DNA from: Thermodesulfobacteriota bacterium
Lineage (GTDB): Bacteria; Desulfobacterota; Deferrisomatia; Deferrisomatales; JACRMM01
Length of the DNA: 44,048 nt
Reading direction: 5' to 3'
Assembly: GCA_040756475.1 (NCBI GenBank)
Contig: JBFLZB010000014.1
Span: 1 to 44,048 of the forward strand
Below are positions 29,811-38,745 of the stretch, in pieces. The position numbers were made by a program, and so were the translations under genes. Every line of letters begins with the position of its first letter. Position 1 is the first letter of the stretch. The notes beneath the pieces were generated by a model. It did no database searches, was not told where the DNA came from, and saw only the letters and a list, made by a program, of their open reading frames with translations.

Positions 29811-32800
29811 ATGCCAAGGGCTTCCCTACTCCCTTTCCTGGCGGCCCTGATGTGGGCCGCGCCGGCCGGCGCCGCCGCAACCGTGCACCACGCGCTGGCC
29901 GTGGACCTCGACCCCGCCGCCCAACGCCTCCGAGCGGAGGCGACGGTCACCATCCCCGAGGCCCTGGTTGCATCGGAGGGGGGTTCTGTGGTGTTTCGCC
30001 TCCATCCGGCCCTGGCGGTGGCCGTCACGACCCCCGGGGCGGCGCTGGAGCCCGCTGCCGGTCCGGTGGGGGCAGGCTCCGCCTACCGGGTCCGCCTTCC
30101 CCCCGGGGTGCGCACCTTCGGCCTGCGCTACGAGGGGAAGATCCACGACCCCCTCTCGGAAGAGAAGGATTACGCCCGGGGGTTTCGACAGACCTCGGGG
30201 CTGGTGGCCGAAGAGGGCGCGTTCCTCTCGGGAGCCACCCTCTGGGTGCCCCAGGTGGGCTCGGAGCTCGTCACCTTTTCCCTCGAGGTTCGCCTGCCCC
30301 CGGGGTGGGACGCGGTGAGCCAGGGCCGGCGAACCCTCCACGAGCGCCGCCCCGACGGCACCCGGGTGCGCTGGGAGGAAGAAGCTCCCCAGGACGAGAT
30401 CTACCTGATCGCCGGACCCTTTACCGAAACCTCCCGCACCGCCGGGCCGGTGGAGGTCCAGGTCTTCCTCCGGGCCCCCGACCCGGCCCTGGCGGCCCGG
30501 TACCTGGAGGTGGGCGGCCAGTACCTGGCCATGTACTCCCGGCTGTTGGGCCCTTACCCCTACGCCAAGTTCGCCCTGGTGGAGAACTTCTGGGACACGG
30601 GCTACGGCATGCCCTCCTTCACCTTGCTGGGCTCCCGGATCATCCGGTTCCCCTTCATCCTCCACTCCTCGTACCCCCACGAGATCCTCCACAACTGGTG
30701 GGGCAACGGGGTGTACGTGGACTACGCCTCGGGCAACTGGAGCGAGGGGCTCACGGCCTACCTGGCGGACCACCTGGTGCAGGAGGGGCGCGGCCAGGGG
30801 GCCGAGTATCGCCAGTCCACCCTCCAGAAGTATGCCGACTACGCCGCCCGGGAGCGGGATTTTCCCCTGCGGGAGTTCCGGGGCCGCCACAGCTCGGCCA
30901 GCGAGGCGGTGGGGTACGGCAAGAGCCTCCTGTTCTACCACATGCTCCGACGGCAGCTCGGGGACGAGGCCTTCGTCCGGGGGCTGCGGGGTTTCTACAG
31001 CGGGAACAAGTTCCGGGCGGCCACCTTCGACGACCTGCGCCTGGCGCTGGAGGTGGCGTCGGGCAGGGACCTCCGGGACGAGTTTGCCCAGTGGGTGGAC
31101 CGGGCCGGGGCGCCGGTGCTCGCCCTGGGGGAGTCCACCGCGGAGCCCGCGCCCGCACCCACACCCGCAGATGCCGGGTGGACGCTTCGCCTCCGGCTCG
31201 ACCAGATCCAGGAGGCCCCCCCCTATCGGCTCCGGGTACCGGTGGCCGTGACCCTGGAGGGACGGACCGAGGTCCACAGGACCGTGGTGGAGGCCCACGA
31301 CAAGCACGGGATCGCCGAGATCCCGCTCCCCGCCCGGCCGCTGCGGATCGACGTGGACCCGGAGTTCGACCTCTTCCGGCGCCTGGACCCGGCCGAGCTC
31401 CCCCCGGCCCTGAGCGGCGGGTTCGGGGCCGAGAGGGTGCTCGCACTCCTGCCGTCGGCCGGCCCGCCCGCGCTGCTGGCTGCCTACCGGGAGCTCGCCC
31501 GGGGATGGGCGCGGTCCCAGGCGGGGCAGTGGGAAATCGCCGAGGACCGGGACGTGGCGTCCCTTCCCCCGGACCGGGCGGTGTGGCTCCTGGGCTGGGA
31601 AAACCGCCACCTCCCCGCCCTGGCCGAGGCCCTGCGCCCCTACGGCGCCACCGTGGGCTCCGGCGGCGCCGTCTGGCCCGGCGCCGAGGTCGAACGGGGG
31701 CAAGGCTCGGTCGTCCTCACGGCGCGCCACCCCGGGGACCCATCCCTCACGGTGAGCCTGGTGGCTACCGAAAACCCCGCGGCCATCCCGGGGCTGGGGC
31801 GCAAGCTGCCCCACTACCACAAGTACAGCTACCTGGCCTTCGAGGGCGACGAGCCCGACAACACCCACAAGGGCCGCTGGCCCGTGGTGGGCTCCCCCCT
31901 CACCGGGGCGCTGCTGCCCGGACCCCTCCCGGAGGCGGGCTCCCTGCCCCCCCGGGAGCCCCTGGCCCGGCTTCCCCCGGCCTTTTCCGCCGAGCGGATG
32001 GGCGAGACCGTCCGGGCCCTGGCCGGCCCGGCCCTGGAGGGCCGGGGCTTCGGGAGCCCCGGCCTGGAGCAGGCCGCCCAGCTCATCGCGGAGCGGTTCC
32101 GCGCCGCGGGGCTCGCCCCCGGAGGCGACGGGGGGTCCTACTTCCAGTCCTTCCGGGCCCGGGGAGGAGACCCCGAAGGGGAGGCAGCGCTGCGCAACGT
32201 CATCGGGGTCCTGCCGGGCACCCGGGCCGAGTGGTCCGGCCAGAGCGTGGTGCTCGGGGCCCACTACGACCACCTGGGCCGGGGCTGGCCGCCGGGCCGG
32301 GCCGAAGACCGCGGCCGGGTCCACCCCGGGGCGGACGACAACGCCAGCGGGGTGGCGGTGCTCCTGGAGCTCGCCGGGGCCCTGGGGCCCGGTTCGGACG
32401 GGGCCTGGCGCCCCGAGCGCACCGTGGTCTTCGCCGCCTTCGCGGGGGAGGAGGCGGGCCGCCTGGGCTCCCGCCACTACGTGGCGGCCGAGGGCCCGCA
32501 CCCGGCCTCCCGGGCCACGGCCATGGTCAACCTGGATACCGTGGGGCGCCTGGGCTCGGGGAAGCTCCTGGTGCTGGGGGCCGGCACCGCCCGGGAGTGG
32601 GTCCACATCTTCAACGGCGCGGGCTTCGTCACCGGCGTGCCCCTGGAGGTGGTGAGCCGGGATCCGGGGGGGAGTGACCAGGTGAGCTTTCACGAAGCGG
32701 GCATCCCCGCCGTGCAGCTCTTCACGGGCCCCCACCTGGACTACCACCGGCCCACCGACACCCCGGACCGGGTCGACGGGGACGGCCTGGTCCGGGTTGC

Positions 32801-33176
32801 CTCCGTCGTCAAAGAGGTGCTGGAATATCTGGCCGGGCGCGCCGACCCGCTCACGAGCACCCTGCCCGGGGTTGGGGGCGCGGGGGGCTCCCTCGGGGAA
32901 GCCGAGGGCCGGCGCAAGGTCTACCTGGGCACCGTTCCCGATTTCGTACACGAGGGACCGGGAGTGCGGCTCTCCGACGTGGCCCCGGGCTCCCCCGTGG
33001 AGCGGGCGGGCCTGCGCCCCGGCGACGTGATCCTGGTCCTGGGGGAGACCCCCGTGGGGTCCCTCTCCGACTACTCCCGGGCGCTCAAGGTCCTGGCCCC
33101 CGGCGACGAGGTACGGGTGCGCTACCTGCGCGACGGCGAGCCGCGGGAGGCGGCAGCCCGGGTGGAGGAGAGGTAA
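29811..33176 (+). CDS. Secreted fusion of M1-type aminopeptidase, M28 peptidase and PDZ domain
   Basis: This 1121-residue protein has a signal peptide (residues 1-22). The M1-like domain carries HEILH at about residue 290 with its third ligand in NWSEG, 17 residues after the second histidine, one shorter than the classical HExxH-x18-E. The M28 domain has all its metal ligands: AHYDHLG (residue 818 on), GADDNASG, GEEAG, LDTVG and DYHRPTD. A PDZ domain follows from about residue 1038 (VAPGSPVERAGLRPGDVILV). Two zinc peptidases and a substrate-binding module in one chain suggest a periplasmic peptide-degrading machine. It lies 34 bp downstream of the kinase gene, with no clear terminator between. 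I chose ATG 29811; a TTG at 29793 is possible. Confidence 0.9.
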   Translation: MPRASLLPFLAALMWAAPAGAAATVHHALAVDLDPAAQRLRAEATVTIPEALVASEGGSVVFRLHPALAVAVTTPGAALEPAAGPVGAGSAYRVRLPPGVRTFGLRYEGKIHDPLSEEKDYARGFRQTSGLVAEEGAFLSGATLWVPQVGSELVTFSLEVRLPPGWDAVSQGRRTLHERRPDGTRVRWEEEAPQDEIYLIAGPFTETSRTAGPVEVQVFLRAPDPALAARYLEVGGQYLAMYSRLLGPYPYAKFALVENFWDTGYGMPSFTLLGSRIIRFPFILHSSYPHEILHNWWGNGVYVDYASGNWSEGLTAYLADHLVQEGRGQGAEYRQSTLQKYADYAARERDFPLREFRGRHSSASEAVGYGKSLLFYHMLRRQLGDEAFVRGLRGFYSGNKFRAATFDDLRLALEVASGRDLRDEFAQWVDRAGAPVLALGESTAEPAPAPTPADAGWTLRLRLDQIQEAPPYRLRVPVAVTLEGRTEVHRTVVEAHDKHGIAEIPLPARPLRIDVDPEFDLFRRLDPAELPPALSGGFGAERVLALLPSAGPPALLAAYRELARGWARSQAGQWEIAEDRDVASLPPDRAVWLLGWENRHLPALAEALRPYGATVGSGGAVWPGAEVERGQGSVVLTARHPGDPSLTVSLVATENPAAIPGLGRKLPHYHKYSYLAFEGDEPDNTHKGRWPVVGSPLTGALLPGPLPEAGSLPPREPLARLPPAFSAERMGETVRALAGPALEGRGFGSPGLEQAAQLIAERFRAAGLAPGGDGGSYFQSFRARGGDPEGEAALRNVIGVLPGTRAEWSGQSVVLGAHYDHLGRGWPPGRAEDRGRVHPGADDNASGVAVLLELAGALGPGSDGAWRPERTVVFAAFAGEEAGRLGSRHYVAAEGPHPASRATAMVNLDTVGRLGSGKLLVLGAGTAREWVHIFNGAGFVTGVPLEVVSRDPGGSDQVSFHEAGIPAVQLFTGPHLDYHRPTDTPDRVDGDGLVRVASVVKEVLEYLAGRADPLTSTLPGVGGAGGSLGEAEGRRKVYLGTVPDFVHEGPGVRLSDVAPGSPVERAGLRPGDVILVLGETPVGSLSDYSRALKVLAPGDEVRVRYLRDGEPREAAARVEER

Positions 33177-33204
33177 GGGGCGCCTGGTCCGAGATCCCAA
33201 CGCC

Positions 33205-33242
33205 TCCCATAGGTCCCCTACGTCCCATAGGTCCCATCGTCC
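33205..33242. repeat. Nonamer array (CCCATAGGT)
   Basis: CCCATAGGT, CCCCTACGT, CCCATAGGT and CCCATCGT follow one another. Reversed, these match the GGGACCTAT nonamers at 6423-6454. It sits in the 90-bp gap between the M1-M28 gene and the MuiA-like gene. Confidence 0.75.
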
Positions 33243-33266
33243 ACCAGAACGCAAAGGAGGCTCCCG

Positions 33267-34925
33267 GTGCACACAAGCGCAAAGGTGGCAATCGCCGCAG
33301 CGGTAGGGCTCCTGCTGGGGGCGGCCCAGGCCTATGCCGCCGACCTCTCGGCCCCCGGTCGCATCACCGCGGTCACGGTCTTTCCCGACCGTGCCCTGGT
33401 GACCCGGACGGTGGAGGTGGACGTGCCGGAGGGGGACTCGGTCGTGACGGTTCCGGGCCTTCCGGCCGGGCTCCTGGAGGACTCCCTGCGGGTGGAGGGC
33501 GCAGCCGACGTCCCCCTGGTGATCGGCTCCCTGGAGAGCCGCCGGGTCTTCGCCGAGGAGCTCGTGGGGGACCGGGAGCGGACCCTCGCCGCCGAACTGC
33601 AAGGCCTCAGGGACGAAGAGCGCGCCTGGGCCGACCGGACGCGGGCCCTCCAGACCCAGCTCGCCTTCATCCAGGCCCTGGGCAAGAAGCTCCCCGAGCG
33701 CCTCGACGCGGAGCTCCTCCACGGCCGCGCGGAGCCCGGCTCCTGGAAAGAGGCCTGGACCGCCGTGGGCTCCGGCGCGGCCGAGACCTACGCCGCGATC
33801 CAGGAGGCCGAGGGGCGCCAGCGGGAAGTCGCCGAGAAGATCCGCAAGGTACAGCAGGAGCTCGACCAGGTGGCCACGGACCGCCGGGAGGAAGTCCGCG
33901 CCCGGGTCAACCTGAGCGCCCCGCGCCCCGGCCGGGCCACCCTCTCCCTCTCCTACCAGGTCGGGGGCGCGGCCTGGTGGCCCGCCTACGACGCGCGCCT
34001 GGCCACGGAGGAGGGCGTGGTGCACCTCGCCCAGCTCGCCCAGGTGCGCCAGAGCACCGGGGAGGACTGGACCGGGGTGGCCCTGACCCTCTCCACCGCC
34101 CGGCCCGCCCTGGGGGCCCAGGTGCCCGAGCTTCCTCCCTGGTACATCGACATCCTCCAGGTGCGCCCCCTGGCCCGTGCCAAGGCCGCGCCCACGCTTG
34201 CCGAGGGCGCCGCGCGCCTGGAGATGGATACCCTTGCCGCACCCGCCGCCGCGCCAGCGCCTTTGCGCGCCGAGCGGGCCCAGGCGGAGGTGGTGGCCGG
34301 TGAGTTCGCCGCCGCCTACCGCATCCCGGGGCCCGCCAGCGTGCCCGCCGACAGCCAGCCCCACCAGTTCGCGGTGGGCAGCCGGGCCCTGCCTGCCCGC
34401 ATCTCGGTGCGGGCCGTGCCCAAGGCAGAGCCCCTCGGCTACCTCCTGGCCAAGGCGACCTTCGAGGGGGAAGCGGCGCTCCTGCCCGGCCAGGTGTCCC
34501 TCTTTCGGGGAGACGCCTACATCGGGAAGGTGGCCCTGCCGCTGACCCGGCCCGGGGAGGAGGTGGAGCTCTCCTTCGGCGCAGACGACCGGGTGCGGAT
34601 CGCCTACGCCTTCGACACGGGGGAGCGGTCGCGCAAGGGGATCTTCGAGAAGCGCCGCAGGGAGGAGCGGCGCTACCGCATCGAGGTGACCAACCACCAC
34701 GGCCGCCCCCTGGACGTGGCCGTGTGGGATCAGCTCCCGGTCCCCCAGGACGAGCGCATCCAGGTGGAGCTCCTCCCCGACTCCACCCCACCCACCGAGC
34801 GCGACCCCGAGGGGCTGCGGGGCGTGGTGGTGTGGCGCCGCACCTACCCGCCGGACGAGAAAGTCCGTATCCTCTTCGGCTACGCCGTAAGCTATCCGGA
34901 GGGGGAGCAGGTTCCGGGGTTCTAG
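33267..34925 (+). CDS. MuiA-family (DUF4139) protein, secreted
   Basis: This 552-residue protein is of the mucoidy-inhibitor A type. It has a signal peptide (residues 1-24, cleavage at AYAAD). A DUF4140-like N-terminal part with beta strands (ITAVTVFPDRALVTRTVEV) and a coiled-coil segment (residues 100-205) precede the DUF4139 domain (VGGAAWWPAYDARL, then the LFRGDAYIGK and NHHGRPLDVAVWDQ regions). Function is unknown in this family beyond effects on mucoid growth in other bacteria. The GTG start is supported by AAAGGAGGCTCCCG. It may be co-transcribed with the preceding peptidase and the following kinase, with short gaps on both sides. Confidence 0.85.
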   Translation: MHTSAKVAIAAAVGLLLGAAQAYAADLSAPGRITAVTVFPDRALVTRTVEVDVPEGDSVVTVPGLPAGLLEDSLRVEGAADVPLVIGSLESRRVFAEELVGDRERTLAAELQGLRDEERAWADRTRALQTQLAFIQALGKKLPERLDAELLHGRAEPGSWKEAWTAVGSGAAETYAAIQEAEGRQREVAEKIRKVQQELDQVATDRREEVRARVNLSAPRPGRATLSLSYQVGGAAWWPAYDARLATEEGVVHLAQLAQVRQSTGEDWTGVALTLSTARPALGAQVPELPPWYIDILQVRPLARAKAAPTLAEGAARLEMDTLAAPAAAPAPLRAERAQAEVVAGEFAAAYRIPGPASVPADSQPHQFAVGSRALPARISVRAVPKAEPLGYLLAKATFEGEAALLPGQVSLFRGDAYIGKVALPLTRPGEEVELSFGADDRVRIAYAFDTGERSRKGIFEKRRREERRYRIEVTNHHGRPLDVAVWDQLPVPQDERIQVELLPDSTPPTERDPEGLRGVVVWRRTYPPDEKVRILFGYAVSYPEGEQVPGF

Positions 34926-34955
34926 GACCTTCGAGAGCTGGGGAGGAGCATCGAG

Positions 34956-36380
34956 ATGCCGCACAAACTGCGAAACGCCCTGGGAGCACACCTCTTCGAC
35001 CAGGCTTCGGACCCGGTCTTCGTGCTCGATCCCGCCGGTACGTTTCTCGACATCAACCGCGCCGCAGCCCGCTACCTGGGCCGGCCCGCCGAACACATCC
35101 TGGGCCGGTCGGTGGCCGAGATCTTCCCTGCGGAGCACGCGGCCGAGCACCTGGAGGTGATCCGCCGGGTGGTGGCCACCGGCGAGCCCTTCCTGGAAGA
35201 GCGGCCCACCGCCATCGGCGGCGAGACCTTCTTCTTTCAGTACGCCGTGCACCGGCTCGAGGGGGAGGACGGCGCGCCCCTCGGGGTGCTCGGGATGGTG
35301 CGCGACGTGACGAGCCTGGTGGCCCTGGAGCGCCGCTACGCCGAGCTCTACGACAAGGCTACCGACGCCCTCTTCGGCATCGACCGGGAGGGCCGCATCC
35401 GGGTGCTCAACCGCCAGGCGGAGGAGATGTCGGGGTACAGCCGCGACCTGGTGGAGAGCCTGCACTTCTCGGAGGTGATCGCCCCGGAGGAGGTGGGGCG
35501 GCTCAAGCGGTACTTCGAAGACCGGCTCGCGGGGCGCGAGGCCCCCACCGAGTATGAAGTGCGCTACCTCCACGCCACGGGGGAAGAGCGCTGGGCCGAG
35601 GTCCACGTCTCGCGCCATTCCACAGTGCAGGACACGTTCCAGGCCTCGATTCGCGACGTCACCGCCCGCAAGCGCCTCGAGGCGCTGCGCAGCGAGTTCC
35701 TCCACATGGTCAGCCACGACGTGAAGAACCCCCTGACCGTGATCCAGGGGTTCGCCACCGCCATGGCCTCGGGTGCCTACGGAGAACCCAGCGCCGAGCA
35801 GGCGGAGGCCCTGGGGCGCATCGTGGAAGCGAGCCGCCGGGTTCGCCACCTCATGGATCAGTTCCTCCTGGCCGAACGGCTCGACGCCGAGGGAGCCTGG
35901 TCTGCGGAGCTCGGCACCGTCGGGGCCTCCCTGGATGCGGCGGTCTGCGCCTTCCAAGCCGAAGCCGCGGCCCGGAACGTCCGCGTGGAGGTGAACGCAG
36001 GCGAAGCGCGGGGTCTGCACGTGGCCGACGGTACCGCGGTACGGCACATCCTCGAGAACCTCCTCTCCAACGCCCTCAAGTTCACCCCGCCGGGTGGCCG
36101 CGTCACGGTGCGGGCCCTCCACGACCCCGGGGAGCTGCGCCTCGAAGTGGAAGACACGGGACCCGGCATCCCCGAGGCGGAGCTCGGGCGCGTCTTCGAG
36201 CGCTTCTTCCGAGGCTCGGCTAGCCGCGGGTCCCCCGGCTCCGGCCTGGGCCTCCACATCGTGAGGCGCCTCGCGGATCTGTGCGGCGGCCGGGTCGCCG
36301 TTGCCAGCCAGCCCGGCGAAGGCACCCGCTTCACCGTCTCGCTACCGCTGGGAGCCGAGGGACGGGTGCGTGACGGGTGA
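34956..36380 (+). CDS. Cytosolic PAS-PAS sensor histidine kinase
   Basis: The 474-residue kinase has two PAS domains (about residues 14-120 and 128-245) and no membrane segment. H254 is the phosphoacceptor in MVSHDVKNPL. The ATPase domain has intact boxes (ENLLSNALKF, DTGPGIP, RVFERFFRG, SGLGLHI). No receiver or output gene is adjacent. The ATG follows GGGGAGGAGCATCGAG, 30 bp after the MuiA-like gene. The last codons, RVRDG, and the TGA stop lie in the heptamer sequence GTGCGTGACGGGTGA, so the very end of the protein is repeat-derived. Confidence 0.93.
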   Translation: MPHKLRNALGAHLFDQASDPVFVLDPAGTFLDINRAAARYLGRPAEHILGRSVAEIFPAEHAAEHLEVIRRVVATGEPFLEERPTAIGGETFFFQYAVHRLEGEDGAPLGVLGMVRDVTSLVALERRYAELYDKATDALFGIDREGRIRVLNRQAEEMSGYSRDLVESLHFSEVIAPEEVGRLKRYFEDRLAGREAPTEYEVRYLHATGEERWAEVHVSRHSTVQDTFQASIRDVTARKRLEALRSEFLHMVSHDVKNPLTVIQGFATAMASGAYGEPSAEQAEALGRIVEASRRVRHLMDQFLLAERLDAEGAWSAELGTVGASLDAAVCAFQAEAAARNVRVEVNAGEARGLHVADGTAVRHILENLLSNALKFTPPGGRVTVRALHDPGELRLEVEDTGPGIPEAELGRVFERFFRGSASRGSPGSGLGLHIVRRLADLCGGRVAVASQPGEGTRFTVSLPLGAEGRVRDG

Positions 36381-36479
36381 CGAGCCGGATCGGACCGATC
36401 GGTCGAATCCGTCGGATCGGTCGACAGCCCCAACACGCAACCCGCAACTTGCAAAGTGCAACCAGCAACCCGCAAAGGA
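36371..36479. repeat. Heptamer and nonamer arrays at the end of the PAS kinase gene
   Basis: TGACGGGTGA (36371-36380) is the GTGA heptamer also found at the cbiA end. Next is a nonamer array (36387-36424: GGATCGGAC, CGATCGGTC, GAATCCGTC, GGATCGGTC). Then come seven heptamers starting with CAA/CAAC (36431-36479), the last of which supplies the AAAGGA ribosome binding site of the next gene. Confidence 0.75.
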
Positions 36480-36485
36480 TCTTCC

Positions 36486-36881
36486 ATGTCCGACGAGCTG
36501 ACGAAAAAGACGGCCGACACCGCCAGGCTCTACTTCGAAGGGGTAACGGGCGAGCGCCCCTACGAGCTGTGGCGCTCCTTCGACAAGGGACTCGCCCGGG
36601 ACCTCTCCGTCTTCATCACGGGGCAGATGTACGCTCGGGAGGTCATCCCCCATCCCGTGCGCCAGATGGTCACGGTCGCGGCGCTGACCGTGCTCGAACG
36701 CACCGAGGAGCTCGAGCTCCACCTCCAGGCGGCCCTCAACGTGGGGGTGAAGCCCCGGGAGCTGGCCGAGGTCGTCTTCCAGACCGCGGTCTACGGAGGC
36801 GTTCCCGCCATGAACCAGGGCCTCAAGGCCCTGCGCCGGGTTCTGGAGCAGCGGGGCCTGTGGCCCCTGCCGGCGCAGTAG
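36486..36881 (+). CDS. Carboxymuconolactone-decarboxylase-family protein without the redox cysteine
   Basis: This 131-residue cytoplasmic protein belongs to the CMD/AhpD-like family. The helix VRQMVTVAALTVLERTEELELHLQAALN has the family's glutamate and histidine, but no cysteine occurs anywhere in the protein, so peroxidase activity of the AhpD type (CxxC) is excluded. A gamma-CMD-like decarboxylase or other role remains. The ATG follows AAAGGATCTTCC, which is supplied by the preceding repeat. It appears to be a single gene. Confidence 0.8.
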   Translation: MSDELTKKTADTARLYFEGVTGERPYELWRSFDKGLARDLSVFITGQMYAREVIPHPVRQMVTVAALTVLERTEELELHLQAALNVGVKPRELAEVVFQTAVYGGVPAMNQGLKALRRVLEQRGLWPLPAQ

Positions 36882-36946
36882 GACGAAACGAGGGCAACGT
36901 CTCCGGATGGCCACGAAGGGAGATCAAGACCACAACCTCTGAGGCC

Positions 36947-36973
36947 GCGAAAGAACACAAGGAGCGCAAAGAA
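36947..36973. repeat. Nonamer array (CGCAAAGAA)
   Basis: GCGAAAGAA, CACAAGGAG and CGCAAAGAA are consecutive 9-nt units. They lie between the CMD-like gene and the PFL gene, in a gap with no coding frame. Confidence 0.55.
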
Positions 36974-37084
36974 AGGCCGAGAACTTCTCTGGGTTTGTGA
37001 CCGCGTCGGCGGGAGCTGGGACATGCACGCCATGGTGGCAAACCGCCTCTCCCGTCTGCCTGGTTCCCCGCGCACAGGAGCCCC

Positions 37085-38449
37085 ATGAAGTTTACCAGCG
37101 AAGAGATCCTCGAAACCGTCGGGATGATCGCCGACGACAACCTCGACATCCGTACCGTCACCCTGGGGGTCTCCCTGTGGGACTGCTCCGACCCGGACTC
37201 GAGGGCCTGCGGGCGCAAGATCCGGGAGAAGATCCTGCGCCGGGCGGAGAGGCTCGCCCCGGTGGCCCGGGAGATCGAGAGCACCTACGGCATCCCTATC
37301 GTGAACACCCGGGTGAGCCTGACGCCCCTGGCCCTGGTGGTGCCCTCTGCCGAGAAGGAGGCGTTCTTGGAGGCGGCCCGGCAGGTGGACGCGGCGGCGG
37401 CCGAGGTGGGGGTGAACTTCGTCGGGGGCTTCACGGCCCTGGTGCCCAAGGGGGCGACGGCGGTGGACCGGGCGCTGCTGGCGGCCATTCCCCAGGCCCT
37501 CTCGACAACCGAGCGCCTGTGCGCCTCCGTGGTCGTGGCTTCCACCCGGGCGGGCATCAATCTGGACGCCTGCCGGAAGCTGGGGGAGATCCTGAAGGAA
37601 ACCGCAGCCCGCACGGCCGACCGTGACGGCATCGGGTGCGCCAAGCTCGTGGTCTTCGCCAACGCCGTGGAGGACAACCCCTTCATGGCCGGGGCGTTCT
37701 ACGGGCCGGGAGAGCCCGAGTCGGCGATCCTCGTGGGGGTGAGCGGCCCCGGGGCGGTGCGCCGGGCGCTGGAGGCGCTGCCGGGTGACGCGGACCTCGG
37801 CCAGGTGGCCGAGGCCATCAAGAAGACCGCCTTCAAGATCACCCGCATGGGCGAGCTCGTGGGGCGCCAGATGGCCCGCCGGCTGGGGGTGGAGTTCGGC
37901 ATCCTGGATCTTTCGCTGGCGCCCACGCCGGCCGAGGGGGACAGCGTGGGCCAGATCCTGGAGGCCATGGGGCTGGCCCGGCCCGGGGCGCCGGGCTCCA
38001 CCGCGGCCCTCATGCTCCTCAACGACGCGGTGAAGAAGGGCGGGGCGTTCGCCTCCTCCTCGGTGGGCGGCCTCTCGGGGGCCTTCATCCCGGTGAGCGA
38101 GGATGCTTCCATGATCCGGGCCGCCGCCGAGGGGGCCCTGACCCTGGAGAAGCTCGAAGCCCTCACCAGCGTGTGCTCCGTGGGCCTCGACATGGTGGCG
38201 GTGCCGGGCGACACCCCGCCCGAGACCCTGGCCGCCATCCTCGCCGACGAAATGGCCATCGGGGTCGCCAACGCAAAGACCACCGCGGTGCGAATCATCC
38301 CCGCGCCGGGCAAGCGCGCCGGGGACCGGGTGCACTTCGGGGGCCTGCTGGGGGAGGCGCCGGTCATGCCCGTCAATCCCACCCCCTGCGCCGCCTTCAT
38401 CCGCCGCGGCGGCCGCATCCCGGCCCCCCTCCAGGGGCTGCGCAATTGA
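37085..38449 (+). CDS. PFL/UPF0210 (DUF711) family protein
   Basis: The 454-residue protein is a full-length member of the UPF0210/DUF711 family, structurally related to pyruvate formate lyase but without a known reaction. Recognisable blocks include [31 protein letters not shown]-like [10 protein letters not shown], and [14 protein letters not shown]. In many genomes it follows a small ACT-domain gene; here there is none. No glycyl-radical motif or metal-binding cluster is evident. The ATG follows ACAGGAGCCCC. The gene appears to stand alone, with a terminator 20 bp downstream. Confidence 0.9.
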   Translation: MKFTSEEILETVGMIADDNLDIRTVTLGVSLWDCSDPDSRACGRKIREKILRRAERLAPVAREIESTYGIPIVNTRVSLTPLALVVPSAEKEAFLEAARQVDAAAAEVGVNFVGGFTALVPKGATAVDRALLAAIPQALSTTERLCASVVVASTRAGINLDACRKLGEILKETAARTADRDGIGCAKLVVFANAVEDNPFMAGAFYGPGEPESAILVGVSGPGAVRRALEALPGDADLGQVAEAIKKTAFKITRMGELVGRQMARRLGVEFGILDLSLAPTPAEGDSVGQILEAMGLARPGAPGSTAALMLLNDAVKKGGAFASSSVGGLSGAFIPVSEDASMIRAAAEGALTLEKLEALTSVCSVGLDMVAVPGDTPPETLAAILADEMAIGVANAKTTAVRIIPAPGKRAGDRVHFGGLLGEAPVMPVNPTPCAAFIRRGGRIPAPLQGLRN

Positions 38450-38468
38450 TCGTGGGCCGTTCTCGGCC

Positions 38469-38494
38469 GGGCTCCCGGCGGGGCCCGGGAGCCC
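38469..38494 (+). terminator. Terminator of the PFL-family gene
   Basis: GGGCTCCCGG (38469-38478) pairs with CCGGGAGCCC (38485-38494), a perfect 10-bp stem followed by TTGCG. The tail is short. Confidence 0.55.
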
Positions 38495-38660
38495 TTGCGC
38501 TCCGCCCCGTAATCCGCGATGTTCGGAGGCCGCGTAGCCGAGGGATCCAGCGCGCCGAGCCTCACCGGTTTCGGCCTCGCTGCCGCGGATCGGTCGAGGC
38601 GGCATGGGGCTGCGCTCCAGGACTCCCGGACCCCGCCCCCAAGATTTGGCGGTGGATCGT

Positions 38661-38704
38661 GGGGAGCCCCCCGCCTTGACGCTCCCGCGGGGCTCCCCTA
38701 GAAT
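38661..38704 (+). promoter_or_regulatory. znu promoter with an inverted repeat around the -35 box
   Basis: TTGACG (38676-38681) and TAGAAT (38699-38704) are 17 bp apart, the best sigma-70 promoter in the window. The perfect 10-bp inverted repeat GGGGAGCCCC (38661-38670) and GGGGCTCCCC (38689-38698) flanks the -35 box, so a bound repressor would cover the promoter. Zur is the family expected for zinc operons, though this repeat is not the AT-rich Zur box known elsewhere. Confidence 0.65.
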
Positions 38705-38745
38705 CCGTGAAACCTTGTGATTTCGGGCAAAGCGAGGGGGTTGCC

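Noticed and set aside
29826-36257. A 2143-codon open frame on the minus strand
   Set aside because: It is antisense to the M1-M28, MuiA-like and kinase genes, whose products have clear domains. Such frames are expected at this GC content.
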